Below, piece after piece: positions 48,604 to 58,034 of a stretch of 64,000 nucleotides of DNA (positions within the stretch are counted from its first letter, which is position 1; each line of letters starts with the position of its first letter). Both the position numbers and the translations under genes were made by a program. Below the pieces are notes generated by a model, which was given only the letters and a program-made list of their open reading frames with translations, was not told the DNA's origin and did no database searches. Source of the stretch: Bacillus sp. PAMC26568 (lineage in GTDB: Bacteria > Bacillota > Bacilli > Bacillales > Bacillaceae); contig NZ_CP060137.1 in the NCBI RefSeq assembly GCF_014235785.1, positions 1,240,001-1,304,000 on the forward strand, read 5' to 3'.

Positions 48604-49731
48604 ATGTCTGAAGCTGATTCGAACAAACATACATTTCAACATAAACTCCTTGAAAAACAGCAGGAAGCGAAAGTCATCCGAAAGATTGTCCTTGTGATTT
48701 TTGCTGGTTTCGTCATTTTGATGACAGGATTAATCGGAGGCGGTTATCTATATATTAAGTCTGCTCTGCAGCCAGTGGATGAAAAGGATAAGAATGCAGT
48801 TGATGTCAACATCCCGATAGGGTCTTCAGTTTCAACGATTGCAAGCATTCTGGAAGAGAAAAATATTATTAAAGATGAACGAGTATTTAAATACTATATT
48901 AAGTTTAAAAATGAATCCGGATTTCAAGCAGGAGAATATAAGCTAAATCCCTCTATGGAAATCAAAGATATTGTTGCGAGCCTTAAATCAGGGAAAGTGA
49001 TTACGGATGTCGTCTTTCGAATTCCTGTGCCAGAAGGCATACAAGTAACGGAAATCGCGAAAGGCATTGCAAAGAATACAGGGTATACCGAAAAAGAAAT
49101 ACTGGATCGAATGAACAATAAAGATTTTATCAGTGCCATGCAAAAGAAATATCCTGAAACCATTACGAAGGATATATATGGACAGCATATTAAGTATCCG
49201 CTTGAGGGTTATTTTTACCCGGCTACGTATCCTTTTTATGAGGAAAAGCCATCTCTTGATTTTATCTTGGAAGAGATGATTAAAAAGACAAATACGGCTG
49301 TCAAACCGTATATTCCCCAGCTGGAAGAAAGAAAAATGACGGTTCATCAATTCCTTACGATGGCATCGCTGATTGAAGAGGAAGCAACACAATCAATCGA
49401 TCGAGACAAAATTTCCAGTGTGTTTTACAATCGGATCGATGAGAAAATGCCTCTTCAAACAGACCCGACGGTACTTTATGCTCTTGGGGAACACAAAGAC
49501 CGCGTTTTCTATAAAGATCTTGAAATTGACTCGCCATATAATACGTATAAAGTTCAAGGTCTTCCTCCTGGTCCCATCGCAAATGCAGGCAATCAGTCAA
49601 TGAAAGCTGCAGTAGAGCCAGAAGAAACGGATTATCTCTACTTCCTTGCTACAAAAAAGGGAGAAGTGATTTTCACTAAAACGCTTAAAGAGCACAATAA
49701 GGCGAAAGCAGAGCATATATCAAATAAGTAG
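48604..49731 (+). CDS. mltG: Endolytic murein transglycosylase MltG (YrrL)
   Basis: A 375-residue membrane-anchored enzyme: cytoplasmic N-terminus, one membrane helix (about 22-50, IVLVIFAGFVILMTGLIGGG), a LysM-like region and the YceG/MltG domain with the catalytic glutamate in MASLIEEEA, plus QTDPTVLYALGEHKDR and PYNTYKVQGLPPGPIANAG. MltG cuts nascent glycan strands and may set their length. The ATG follows AAAGGGGGA. Confidence 0.94.
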   Translation: MSEADSNKHTFQHKLLEKQQEAKVIRKIVLVIFAGFVILMTGLIGGGYLYIKSALQPVDEKDKNAVDVNIPIGSSVSTIASILEEKNIIKDERVFKYYIKFKNESGFQAGEYKLNPSMEIKDIVASLKSGKVITDVVFRIPVPEGIQVTEIAKGIAKNTGYTEKEILDRMNNKDFISAMQKKYPETITKDIYGQHIKYPLEGYFYPATYPFYEEKPSLDFILEEMIKKTNTAVKPYIPQLEERKMTVHQFLTMASLIEEEATQSIDRDKISSVFYNRIDEKMPLQTDPTVLYALGEHKDRVFYKDLEIDSPYNTYKVQGLPPGPIANAGNQSMKAAVEPEETDYLYFLATKKGEVIFTKTLKEHNKAKAEHISNK

Positions 49732-49799
49732 GGTTTATTTCTTTAGTGTGTTAATTTCTTTATTCATAGGAAAGATTCAGACCATTTTATTAGGTGAAG

Positions 49800-49843
49800 A
49801 ACAGATAAGGGAACGTGAAAATATTCGCATTCCCTTATCTGTT
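49800..49843. other. Long perfect inverted repeat without a T tail
   Basis: AACAGATAAGGGAA (49800-49813) and TTCCCTTATCTGTT (49830-49843) pair perfectly over 14 bp with a 16-nt loop. Neither strand has a T run after it. It lies between mltG and trmR; the rest of this 260-bp gap holds no gene. Confidence 0.75.
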
Positions 49844-49992
49844 GTGGTAAAATATATCGAGTTGTGAAGACAAAGATAATAAAATGACAAATAATGACAA
49901 GAGTTCTCTACAAGGACTCTTATTTTCATGACTTAATTCACACTTTAACGGTGTTTATACTATAAACGCACCATCGTTTGAAGGAGAAGACT

Positions 49993-50655
49993 ATGGAAAA
50001 CGATACGATTTTAACATATATAGAAAGTCTTCTTCCCGATCAGGACGAAGCGGTCAAGAAAATGGAACAATATGCACTTGACCATGCCGTTCCCATTATG
50101 GAAAAGACCGGGATAGAAGTGCTCATCAGTCTTTTGGTGCTGAAACAGCCAAGAAGGATCTTAGAAATAGGCACTGCAATTGGTTATTCCTCCATTCGTA
50201 TGTGCAAAGCACTTCCTGAAACGGAAATCGTGACAGTTGAGAGAAATGCAGAGCGCTATAAACAGGCACATCTAAATATTGAAGCGAATGCATTGGCAAA
50301 TCGAATCACTGTTTTGCATGGTGATGCCTTAGAGCTAAAAGAACCTATCGAGGAAAAAGGACCATATGATGTCATTTTCATTGATGCTGCAAAGGGGCAG
50401 TATATGCGTTTCTTTGAAATGTACGAACCAATGCTTTCAAAAAATGGATGCATCATCACTGACAATGTTTTATTTAAAGGGCTAGTGGCATCTGAAGAAG
50501 AGGATATGTCCTTTCATCGCAGAAGGCGTGCTCTTTTGAGAAAGATACGAACATACAATGAATGGCTAATGTCAAACGAAGCATACCACACGGCCATTTT
50601 TCCAGTCGGTGACGGAATGGCAGTTAGTATAAAACGAGGTGAAAAAGATGAATAA
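49993..50655 (+). CDS. trmR: tRNA 5-hydroxyuridine methyltransferase TrmR (YrrM)
   Basis: A 220-residue O-methyltransferase fold with the SAM motif RRILEIGTAIGYSSIRM (about 50-65), VTVERNAERY, and DVIFIDAAKGQYMRFFE with the metal-binding aspartate. In B. subtilis TrmR methylates 5-hydroxyuridine 34 to 5-methoxyuridine. The ATG at 49993 follows AAGGAGA; a TTG at 49978 precedes that site. It overlaps trhP1 by 8 bp, which makes the hydroxylated precursor. Confidence 0.92.
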   Translation: MENDTILTYIESLLPDQDEAVKKMEQYALDHAVPIMEKTGIEVLISLLVLKQPRRILEIGTAIGYSSIRMCKALPETEIVTVERNAERYKQAHLNIEANALANRITVLHGDALELKEPIEEKGPYDVIFIDAAKGQYMRFFEMYEPMLSKNGCIITDNVLFKGLVASEEEDMSFHRRRRALLRKIRTYNEWLMSNEAYHTAIFPVGDGMAVSIKRGEKDE

Positions 50656-51577
50656 ACCAGAATTAATTGTAACACCAGTTAAAATTGAGGATATTCTTCC
50701 GCTTGCTGAAGCGGGAGCTAATGCTTTCGTCATTGGAGAGCAGCACTACGGCCTGCGCCTTGCAGGTGAATTTAATCGTGAGCAAATGAAAGAAGCTACA
50801 GAACTTGCCCATTCGAAAAATGTAAAAGTTTATGCTGCAATGAATGCTATTTTTCATAATGAGAAGGTCGAAGAATTAACAGATTATCTTAGATTCTTAG
50901 ATCAAATTGGAGTAGATGCCGTCGTATTTGGAGATCCGGCTGTCTTAATGGCTGCAAGAGAAGCAGCTCCGGACATGTTGCTCCATTGGAATACGGAAAC
51001 AACAGCAACGAACTGGCATACGTGCAATTATTGGGGAAGAAAAGGCGCTAAACGTGCTGTCCTTGCAAGAGAATTAAGCATGGATTCAATCATTGAAACG
51101 AAAGAACATGCTGAAGTTGAAATTGAAGTTCAGGTTCATGGAATGACTTGTATGTTCCAATCTAAGCGTTCCCTGATCGGAAACTATTATGAGTACCAAG
51201 GCAAAGCAATGAAGATTGAGAGCATTCAAGAAGAAAAAACGATGTTCCTGCATGATAAAGAGCGCAGCAATAAATATCCGATCTATGAGGATGAAAATGG
51301 CACACACATAATGAGCCCAAATGATATGTGCATCATTGACGAATTGTCAGACATGATTGATGCAGGAATTGATTCATTTAAAATTGACGGCGTGCTCCAA
51401 ACATCTGAATATATCATTGAAGTAACAAAAAAATATCGTCAGGCCATTGATTTATGTACAGATAACCGTGATCAGTATGAAGAAATAAAAGATCAGTTAC
51501 TTTCAGATATAGAGGACATTCAACCGGAAAACCGTCCATTAGATACAGGATTCTTCTTTAAAGAAACAGTGTATTAA
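50648..51577 (+). CDS. trhP1: tRNA hydroxylation protein TrhP1 (YrrN, U32 family)
   Basis: A 309-residue member of the peptidase U32 family. In B. subtilis YrrN and YrrO together are needed for prephenate-dependent hydroxylation of tRNA U34. Visible: PELIVTPVKIEDILPLAEAGANAF, HWNTETTATNWHTCNYW and VQVHGMTCMFQSKRSL. It lacks the four-cysteine pattern of TrhP2, as expected for the smaller partner. The ATG at 50648 after GAGGTG overlaps the end of trmR. Confidence 0.9.
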   Translation: MNKPELIVTPVKIEDILPLAEAGANAFVIGEQHYGLRLAGEFNREQMKEATELAHSKNVKVYAAMNAIFHNEKVEELTDYLRFLDQIGVDAVVFGDPAVLMAAREAAPDMLLHWNTETTATNWHTCNYWGRKGAKRAVLARELSMDSIIETKEHAEVEIEVQVHGMTCMFQSKRSLIGNYYEYQGKAMKIESIQEEKTMFLHDKERSNKYPIYEDENGTHIMSPNDMCIIDELSDMIDAGIDSFKIDGVLQTSEYIIEVTKKYRQAIDLCTDNRDQYEEIKDQLLSDIEDIQPENRPLDTGFFFKETVY

Positions 51578-51605
51578 TCTTTTAATAAAATAGGAGGGAA
51601 AAACA

Positions 51606-52874
51606 ATGGTGGCTGTTAAAGATAACATCTCACAAATCATAGACGGCAAACGTGTTATTATTAAAAAACCTGAATTGCTTGCACCAGCCGGTAATTTAGA
51701 AAAACTGAAAATTGCCGTCCATTATGGCGCAGACGCTGTTTTTATCGGAGGAAAAGAATTTGGTCTGCGTTCAAATGCAGATAACTTTTCACAAGAGGAA
51801 ATGGCTGAAGGTGTTCAATTCGCAAATAAATATGGAGCAAGAATTTATGTGACAACAAATATTTTTGCCCACAATGAAAATATGGACGGTCTTGAAGAGT
51901 ATTTGATGGGTCTTCAAGATGCAGGAGTTGCGGGAATCATCGTAGCGGATCCATTAATCATTGAAACTTGCAGAAAAGTAGCTCCAAAGCTTGAGGTTCA
52001 TTTAAGCACACAGCAATCACTTTCAAACTGGAAAGCTGTTCAGTTCTGGAAAGAGGAAGGCCTTGAACGTGTTGTTCTGGCCCGTGAAACGAGTGCAGAA
52101 GAAATAAAAGAAATGAAAGAAAAAGTTGATATTGAAATTGAAACATTCATACATGGTGCAATGTGCATTGCATATTCAGGACGCTGTGTACTTAGCAATC
52201 ACATGACAGCACGTGATTCTAACCGCGGCGGATGCTGTCAATCGTGCCGCTGGGACTACGATCTATACAAGCTGGCTGACAATGAGGAAAAGGCGTTGTT
52301 CAGTGAGGACGATGCAGCATTTGCAATGAGCCCAAAAGATTTAAACTTAATTCAATCCATTCCAAAAATGATCGAAATGGGAATTGACAGCCTTAAAATT
52401 GAAGGACGCATGAAATCAATTCACTACGTTGCAACAGTTGTCAGTGTGTACCGAAAAGTAATCGATGCTTATTGTGCAGATCCTGAGAATTTCGTGATTC
52501 AAAAAGAATGGCTTGATGAGCTTGACAAGTGTGCAAATCGTGACACGGCACCTGCATTTTTTGAAGGGGTACCAGGTACTGATGAGCAAATGTTTGGCAT
52601 TCACGGCAAGAAAACAACATATGATTTCGTAGGATTGGTTCTGGACTATAATGAAGAAACCGGCATGGTTACATTGCAGCAGCGCAACCACTTCAAGCCA
52701 GGCGATGAAGTTGAATTCTTCGGACCGGAGATCAAGAATTTCAAACAAACGATTGATACAATTTGGAACGAAGAAGGCAATGAACTTGATGCTGCCCGTC
52801 ACCCTCTGCAAATCGTTACGTTTAAAGCGGATCAAAAAGTCTTCCCAAATAACATGATGCGGAAGGGGAAGTGA
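51606..52874 (+). CDS. trhP2: tRNA hydroxylation protein TrhP2 (YrrO, U32 family)
   Basis: A 422-residue U32 family protein with the signature [20 protein letters not shown] and [14 protein letters not shown]; these cysteines are the likely [4Fe-4S] ligands. The N-terminal TIM-like barrel is followed by a C-terminal beta domain (from about 340, [19 protein letters not shown]). Works with TrhP1 on U34 hydroxylation, then TrmR methylates. The ATG follows AGGAGGG. udk follows at once. Confidence 0.92.
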   Translation: MVAVKDNISQIIDGKRVIIKKPELLAPAGNLEKLKIAVHYGADAVFIGGKEFGLRSNADNFSQEEMAEGVQFANKYGARIYVTTNIFAHNENMDGLEEYLMGLQDAGVAGIIVADPLIIETCRKVAPKLEVHLSTQQSLSNWKAVQFWKEEGLERVVLARETSAEEIKEMKEKVDIEIETFIHGAMCIAYSGRCVLSNHMTARDSNRGGCCQSCRWDYDLYKLADNEEKALFSEDDAAFAMSPKDLNLIQSIPKMIEMGIDSLKIEGRMKSIHYVATVVSVYRKVIDAYCADPENFVIQKEWLDELDKCANRDTAPAFFEGVPGTDEQMFGIHGKKTTYDFVGLVLDYNEETGMVTLQQRNHFKPGDEVEFFGPEIKNFKQTIDTIWNEEGNELDAARHPLQIVTFKADQKVFPNNMMRKGK

Positions 52875-52875
52875 C

Positions 52876-53514
52876 ATGATGGGGAAAAAGCCCATTGTCA
52901 TCGGAGTTGCAGGCGGGTCCGGCTCCGGTAAAACAAGTGTTACCAAATCAATTTATGAGCATTTTAAAGGACACTCCATTTTAATGCTTGAACAGGATTT
53001 TTATTATAAAGATCAAAGTCATCTTCCATATGAAGAAAGATTAAACACAAATTATGATCATCCGCTTGCATTTGATAATACGCTATTAATTGAACATATT
53101 AAAAAGCTTCTGAATTATGAGGCTATCGACAAACCTGTGTACGATTATAAACTTCATACACGTTCTAATGATGTCCTTTTGGTTGAACCTAAAGACGTCA
53201 TCATCCTTGAAGGGATTTTAGTTTTAGAGGATGAGAGGCTTCGCAACTTAATGGACATGAAACTTTTCGTCGACACAGATGCTGATATCCGCATCATCAG
53301 ACGGATGCTTCGCGATATTAAAGAACGCGGAAGAACAATTGATTCAGTAATTGAACAGTATGTATCGGTTGTAAGACCAATGCATAATCAATTCATTGAG
53401 CCCACCAAGCGTTATGCCGATATCATTATTCCAGAAGGCGGTCAAAATCATGTGGCGATTGACCTTATGGTTACAAAAATTCAAACAATTCTTGAACTAA
53501 ATGCAATTTTGTAA
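52876..53514 (+). CDS. udk: Uridine kinase
   Basis: Udk phosphorylates uridine and cytidine in pyrimidine salvage. The 212-residue protein has Walker A ([13 protein letters not shown]), the DHPLAFD substrate motif and [11 protein letters not shown]. Two ATGs are available, 52876 and 52879; the second gives the usual 211-residue MGKKPIVIG form. One base separates it from trhP2, so it belongs to the trmR-trhP1-trhP2-udk operon. Confidence 0.96.
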   Translation: MMGKKPIVIGVAGGSGSGKTSVTKSIYEHFKGHSILMLEQDFYYKDQSHLPYEERLNTNYDHPLAFDNTLLIEHIKKLLNYEAIDKPVYDYKLHTRSNDVLLVEPKDVIILEGILVLEDERLRNLMDMKLFVDTDADIRIIRRMLRDIKERGRTIDSVIEQYVSVVRPMHNQFIEPTKRYADIIIPEGGQNHVAIDLMVTKIQTILELNAIL

Positions 53515-53642
53515 TAACATAGCATAGATAAAGAGTACTGTGACCATATTATGTATAGGCTGTAAAAGTTTCTCAAGATTCTTTGATGACTAAAGAATAG
53601 TTCTTTATTACCAATATATTGAGCTAAACGCTCTCCTGAGGT

Positions 53643-53667
53643 AAAGCAAGCCAGAGGCTTGCTTTTA
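53643..53667 (+). terminator. Intrinsic terminator of udk
   Basis: AAAGCAAGCC / GGCTTGCTTT with a 3-nt AGA loop, followed by T and A/T. It lies 130 bp after udk. Confidence 0.7.
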
Positions 53668-53754
53668 AGCTAACTAAAGATTATTCTTCAATTCGATAAA
53701 TCACAAGATCACCTGAAAAGTTTAGCATATACAAATTTGTTAGGAGAGGGCTAC

Positions 53755-53817
53755 ATGAAGCCCTCTCACCATCACAGTGCAGTTTTTTTACATACCAAAT
53801 ACATTTGGGGACAGTAA
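53755..53817 (+). CDS. Possible 20-codon leader peptide before greA
   Basis: ATG at 53755 preceded by TAGGAGAGG at five-base spacing encodes [20 protein letters not shown] then TAA. Its ribosome binding site and first codons form a 9-bp hairpin (GAGAGGGCT 53744-53752 with AGCCCTCTC 53759-53767). It ends 19 bp before the greA start. Three successive His codons are notable, but coding is unproven. The rest of the 320-bp udk-greA gap holds the udk terminator only. Confidence 0.35.
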   Translation: MKPSHHHSAVFLHTKYIWGQ

Positions 53818-53836
53818 TACTAGAAGGAGTGAGATC

Positions 53837-54310
53837 ATGGCACAAGAAAAAGTATTTCCTATGACGACTGAAGGTAAAGAAAAGCTAGAACAGGAATTGG
53901 AATATTTAAAATCCGTGAAACGTAAAGAGGTAGTTGAAAGAATTAAGATTGCCCGCAGCTTTGGGGATTTGTCTGAGAACTCTGAGTATGATTCAGCTAA
54001 AGAAGAGCAGGCATTTGTTGAAGGACGTATTACAACGCTTGAGAACATGATTCGCAATGCGAAAATCATTGTAGAAGATGCAGACACTAACGTTGTCACT
54101 CTTGGGAAAACAATCTCTTTTATTGAACTTCCTAATGGGGACGAAGAAACATATACAGTCGTAGGCAGTGCAGAGGCTGATCCATTTGAAGGGAAGATCT
54201 CGAATGATTCACCTATCGCCAAAAGCCTGATGGGCCGTCAGGTTGGAGAAGAAGTAAATGTTCAGACTCCAGGCGGAGAAATGCGCGTAAAAATTACAAA
54301 CGTTAAATAA
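53837..54310 (+). CDS. greA: Transcription elongation factor GreA
   Basis: GreA rescues backtracked RNA polymerase by stimulating transcript cleavage. 157 residues: N-terminal coiled coil with the tip acidic residues in [19 protein letters not shown], then the FKBP-like C-terminal domain with [16 protein letters not shown]. The ATG at 53837 follows AGAAGGAG; a longer frame upstream lacks a site there and overlaps the leader ORF. Confidence 0.97.
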   Translation: MAQEKVFPMTTEGKEKLEQELEYLKSVKRKEVVERIKIARSFGDLSENSEYDSAKEEQAFVEGRITTLENMIRNAKIIVEDADTNVVTLGKTISFIELPNGDEETYTVVGSAEADPFEGKISNDSPIAKSLMGRQVGEEVNVQTPGGEMRVKITNVK

Positions 54311-54325
54311 ATATAGGTTTAATAA

Positions 54326-54366
54326 AAAAACACCTCGTCGACACTAGTCACAGACGAGGTGTTTTT
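54326..54366 (+). terminator. greA terminator whose right arm is the pbpI ribosome binding site
   Basis: AAAAACACCTCGTC (54326-54339) pairs with GACGAGGTGTTTTT (54353-54366), 14 bp, loop 13 nt. The GAGGTG within the right arm is spaced seven bases from the pbpI ATG at 54369, so one element ends greA transcripts and can hide the next start. Confidence 0.85.
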
Positions 54367-54368
54367 CT

Positions 54369-56111
54369 ATGAAAATTAAAAAGAGAATGAGATTGATTGC
54401 AATTGGAATATCACTATCCATGCTGCTGCTTATCTTAAGACTTGCGGATATTCAGCTGATCCATACAGAATCCTTTTCAGACAGGAAAATCAATTTGATT
54501 GAGGAAAGTGTCAGCCAGCGTACACAAGAAGTTATGATTGATGATGGCAGAGGACGGTTTGTGGACAGAAATAAGAATGCGCTTGTTCAAAACCAAGAGG
54601 CAAAGCTTGTCCTGTTTCCATTTCTTAATAAAGTCGAATGGCCAGTCACAAAGTTATCTGGAATTTTAAATGTTTCAAGCATGAAAATCCAAAACTTGCT
54701 GAAAACCGCTGATAAACCGCTTTTGCTTGGAGCTGATCAAGGGTTCAAGCTGACAGACTCAATGATGAATCAAATTAATAAGCTTGAGATACCAGGCGTA
54801 TTTGCAATCTATCAGCAAACGAAAATCAGCCATCAAACAGCAGGTCATATCATCGGGATCACTGGTGAAAATGCAGAGCTCCTGCGCGCTCAATATCCTG
54901 AAAAGAAAAATTTATCGTCAAAAACGCAGCTGGGCATAACCGGCCTGCAAAAAGCGTTTGATGAATTTTTGCTGCCTGATGCGGAAACGAAGCTGCTCTA
55001 TCATGTAGATGGAGACGGTAATCCTTTATTCGGGATTAATGTAAAATACATTGCAGACGCAAATCCATTTTATCCAGTGAGCATTAAAACGACGATTGAC
55101 AGCGCTCTGCAGGATAAGATGGATGAGATTATGAACCGTTATAACGTGAAAAAAGGAGGACTTGTCCTGCTGGATGTTGAAACAAGTGAGGTGCTTGCTA
55201 TGGTAAGCAAGCCCAATTTGAATCGATCTGATCCTGATACGTATTCAAACCAGATGCTAACAGCAATAGCACCTGGATCTGTTTTTAAAACAGTTATCGC
55301 TGCAGCTGGCATTGAATCTGGTGTAGGTTCTGACAAAAAGTATGACTGCAGCCTGAACATGTATGGAGAAAATAACGGTGAACAGGACGAAGGTATTTTG
55401 AATGTTGAGCGAAGTTTTGCGAAGAGCTGCAATTATGCGTTTACATCAATGGCAAATGAATTAATGAAAGAAGATCGGAACGTCGTTGAAACGTTTGCTT
55501 GGAAATTGGGACTGACTGAAAAGGCTGGCTGGAGCGGGCCTGTTTATCATTATGATAAATTTATGCAGTTCCCTGAAGAAAAAAATCCGAGCATTTGGGG
55601 AGAAAAAACGGATAAGGGATCTGTCCGAGCGATTGCCCAAACAGCAATCGGCCAAAAGAATGTAAGAGTCACCCCGCTTTCAGTTGCCAACATGATGGCT
55701 GCTATCGCACGAGGGGGACAAAAAAAGCAGGTGAAAATCGTAGATAGTATATTGTATAAAAACGGTACGACCATGTTTAAATTTCCTGAAAATGAACAAG
55801 CGGGCGATTCCATTTCTCCATACACAGCATCAAAGCTCCAGCATTTGCTGCGTCTTGTTGTTACAGACGGGGAAGGAACAGGAAGAAGGTTTCAAACCTT
55901 GCCAATTGAGGTATCAGGTAAATCAGGGACTGCAGAAACGGGGAAAGGAACAGTACATAAATGGTTTGCGGGCTATTTTCCTTCCAAGAATCCCAAATAT
56001 GCGCTGGCAGTGGTTGAAATGGATACGACGAGCCCGCAATCTGTGGCAAACAGTATTTTTTATGATGCGGCAAATGAACTTGCCCAGCTAGAAAATGCTT
56101 CTACTAGATAG
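54369..56111 (+). CDS. pbpI: Penicillin-binding protein PbpI (YrrR)
   Basis: A class B transpeptidase of 580 residues: N-terminal membrane helix (about 9-28), dimerisation domain, and transpeptidase domain with the catalytic SVFK (Ser304-Lys307), SCN (353-355) and KSGTAE. In B. subtilis pbpI is a forespore (sigma-F) gene for germ cell wall or cortex-phase synthesis. The ATG sits directly after the greA terminator, whose stem contains its ribosome binding site. yrrS follows. Confidence 0.92.
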   Translation: MKIKKRMRLIAIGISLSMLLLILRLADIQLIHTESFSDRKINLIEESVSQRTQEVMIDDGRGRFVDRNKNALVQNQEAKLVLFPFLNKVEWPVTKLSGILNVSSMKIQNLLKTADKPLLLGADQGFKLTDSMMNQINKLEIPGVFAIYQQTKISHQTAGHIIGITGENAELLRAQYPEKKNLSSKTQLGITGLQKAFDEFLLPDAETKLLYHVDGDGNPLFGINVKYIADANPFYPVSIKTTIDSALQDKMDEIMNRYNVKKGGLVLLDVETSEVLAMVSKPNLNRSDPDTYSNQMLTAIAPGSVFKTVIAAAGIESGVGSDKKYDCSLNMYGENNGEQDEGILNVERSFAKSCNYAFTSMANELMKEDRNVVETFAWKLGLTEKAGWSGPVYHYDKFMQFPEEKNPSIWGEKTDKGSVRAIAQTAIGQKNVRVTPLSVANMMAAIARGGQKKQVKIVDSILYKNGTTMFKFPENEQAGDSISPYTASKLQHLLRLVVTDGEGTGRRFQTLPIEVSGKSGTAETGKGTVHKWFAGYFPSKNPKYALAVVEMDTTSPQSVANSIFYDAANELAQLENASTR

Positions 56112-56171
56112 AAATGCATTCTAATGTTAGAATAAGACAGAATGTTAGAGGGATAAAGGAGTGTAATTCAC

Positions 56172-56852
56172 TTGAGCAAAATAAGTAAAGGATCACGTTT
56201 TGAAAATCGTGATAAGCGCCGAAAAGCAAATGTTGTCCTAAACACATTAATTGGCATTGTAGTTCTCTTAATCATTGTGATTGGTTCATCACTGATGTTA
56301 GGCGGAAATGACAGCGAACAAGCTTCAAAAGATACGAATGAAGAAACGGGTTCTAACCAAATCGAAAATAAAGAAGAAAAAGATAAAGAACAATCATCGA
56401 GTAAAGAAGATACCGAATCAGAGCAAGACAGCAGCAATGAAACAGATGCTTCTACAGAAGATGATGAAAATTCAGAAGAACCCACTGAGGAAGAAGAACA
56501 AGGGGAAGAAGTTGTTACTGAAGGAGATCCAAACTCAAACGTTGAAGAAATCGTAGAAAATCCAAGCTGGGAGCCGGTCGGTACCTCACAGGCTGAGCCG
56601 CATGTTGCCCGGTACGATAAGAGTTCACAAGACTGGGCTGAGATGACAAAAGCAATGAGCTATGCAACAGGCTTAAGCGAATCGGATATGACCATCTGGT
56701 TTTTAGGAAACAATGGCAGCCCGAATGATGCAGTAGGAACAATTTCTTCGAAAGATAAATCTCAAAATTACCGAGTTCAAATTACATGGGTAGAAAACGA
56801 AGGCTGGAAACCGGTTAAAGTTGAAAAACTAAAGGAAACAGAAACTAGATAA
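56172..56852 (+). CDS. yrrS: DUF1510 membrane-anchored protein YrrS
   Basis: 226 residues: short basic N-terminus (SKGSRFENRDKRRKA), one membrane helix (VVLNTLIGIVVLLIIVIGSS), a long Glu/Asp/Ser-rich linker (about 45-125) and the C-terminal DUF1510 domain (WAEMTKAMSYATGLSESDMTIWFL). The layout suggests an extracytoplasmic domain on an acidic stalk. Function unknown; co-located and probably co-expressed with pbpI in sporulation. TTG start after AAAGGAG. Confidence 0.9.
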   Translation: MSKISKGSRFENRDKRRKANVVLNTLIGIVVLLIIVIGSSLMLGGNDSEQASKDTNEETGSNQIENKEEKDKEQSSSKEDTESEQDSSNETDASTEDDENSEEPTEEEEQGEEVVTEGDPNSNVEEIVENPSWEPVGTSQAEPHVARYDKSSQDWAEMTKAMSYATGLSESDMTIWFLGNNGSPNDAVGTISSKDKSQNYRVQITWVENEGWKPVKVEKLKETETR

Positions 56853-56856
56853 TGCT

Positions 56857-56895
56857 AAAAGGTGAGACTCGATTTTTCGTGTCTCACCTTTTTAA
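56857..56895 (+). terminator. Intrinsic terminator of yrrS
   Basis: AAAAGGTGAGAC / GTCTCACCTTTT around a 12-nt loop, followed by T. Confidence 0.92.
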
Positions 56896-56975
56896 TATGT
56901 TTGCAGAATCCGTTAGACTGATAAAATTTTGATAGATAAAACTTCAATAGTCCTTCGCTGAGGATCCGCTAATTT

Positions 56976-57185
56976 CTATTTAGCCTTAAAATGAACGGCA
57001 GCACTATAGAATCTTCTGCCTTCCTCCGTAACATGCATCTGATGTGAAACAGAATGAAGTTCAAGTAAAATAGCCTTATTTACTTCAATTTGTTCATTGA
57101 TCTTTTTTTCAAGCTCTTTTATGGTTTCTGCTTCAAAAAATTCTACTTTATCCTTGATGAAGTCTAATTTAAACATACTTTTCAA
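56976..57185 (-). CDS. yrzA: DUF2536 protein YrzA
   Basis: 69 residues, FKLDFIKDKVEFFEAETIKE ... LELHSVSHQMHVTEEGRRFYSAAVHFKAK, matching the DUF2536 family to which YrzA belongs. Function unknown. GGAGGTTTGAAA gives a ribosome binding site on the minus strand. It is divergent from yrrT, as in B. subtilis. Confidence 0.88.
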   Translation of the reverse strand: MKSMFKLDFIKDKVEFFEAETIKELEKKINEQIEVNKAILLELHSVSHQMHVTEEGRRFYSAAVHFKAK

Positions 57186-57306
57186 ACCTCCATTCTAATG
57201 CGTTTTCATTTTACCAGAAAACTAAAGAAATCACTATGGCTGGAAACTCTTTTCATTGCCAAATTTAAGATGGTTATGGTAAATTAAGAACAGTTATTTT
57301 TTTAAT

Positions 57307-57328
57307 TCATACTATACAGATAGGGATT
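57307..57328 (+). promoter_or_regulatory. Possible CymR operator upstream of yrrT
   Basis: The 22 bases ending AGATAGGGATT resemble the published CymR motif, which ends in GGAATT; I count four mismatches at its defined positions. It lies 38 bp before the yrrT start, in an A/T-rich promoter region with TATAAT at 57348. yrrT-mccB is a CymR operon in B. subtilis. Confidence 0.35.
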
Positions 57329-57366
57329 GTAAAATTTAAAACATCATATAATGGAGTGTGGCATAA

Positions 57367-58008
57367 ATGGGCAGAGAATTTGTAGAATTATTTGATGATT
57401 GGGCTCATTCGTATGATTCAACTGTTGGTGGACATGATGAAGAATATAAAGCGGTTTTTGCAAACTATGAACAAATACTTGATGCTGTTTCAGAGCTCTC
57501 TGGAGATACTGTTTTAGAATTCGGAGTCGGCACTGGCAATTTAACGAAAGTACTTTTAAATAAAGAAAAGAAAGTGTATGGAATAGAACCTTCTAAAACA
57601 ATGCGCGATAAAGCTGCAGAAAAACTCGGAAAAAAAGCACAGATCAATGATGGTGATTTTCTGACATTTCCTGTTCCTGGTGAAAAGATAGATACAATTG
57701 TCAGCACGTATGCCTTTCATCACTTAACAGATGCAGAAAAAGAGAAAGCTGTCGCAATATATGGCAGCATCCTTGGCAAAGGTGGTAAAATAGTTTTTGC
57801 TGACACTGTTTTTGCTGATCAGGAAGCGTATGATGCTATGATCGAAAAGTCGAAGAAGCATCAATTCTTAAACTTGGCAAATGATCTTGAAACAGAATAC
57901 TACACAACACATTCAATCATGCGCCGTATTTTTGAAAGCAACTCTTTTGAAATTACCTTTACACAAATGAATGAATTTGTTTGGTTAATGGAAGCAGTGA
58001 AACAATAA
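57367..58008 (+). CDS. yrrT: SAM-dependent methyltransferase YrrT
   Basis: 213 residues, class I methyltransferase with motif [17 protein letters not shown] (about 46-61), [14 protein letters not shown] and [18 protein letters not shown]. The substrate is unknown; its place first in an operon that recycles S-adenosylhomocysteine suggests it generates SAH or works with sulfur compounds. The ATG follows AATGGAGTG. Followed by mtnN 26 bp later. Confidence 0.92.
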   Translation: MGREFVELFDDWAHSYDSTVGGHDEEYKAVFANYEQILDAVSELSGDTVLEFGVGTGNLTKVLLNKEKKVYGIEPSKTMRDKAAEKLGKKAQINDGDFLTFPVPGEKIDTIVSTYAFHHLTDAEKEKAVAIYGSILGKGGKIVFADTVFADQEAYDAMIEKSKKHQFLNLANDLETEYYTTHSIMRRIFESNSFEITFTQMNEFVWLMEAVKQ

Positions 58009-58034
58009 TCGCCTTTTGAAAGGATTTGAATGAT

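Noticed and set aside
52416..52946. A 176-codon antisense frame across trhP2 and udk
   Set aside because: No ribosome binding site or recognisable domain; it covers two conserved genes on the other strand.
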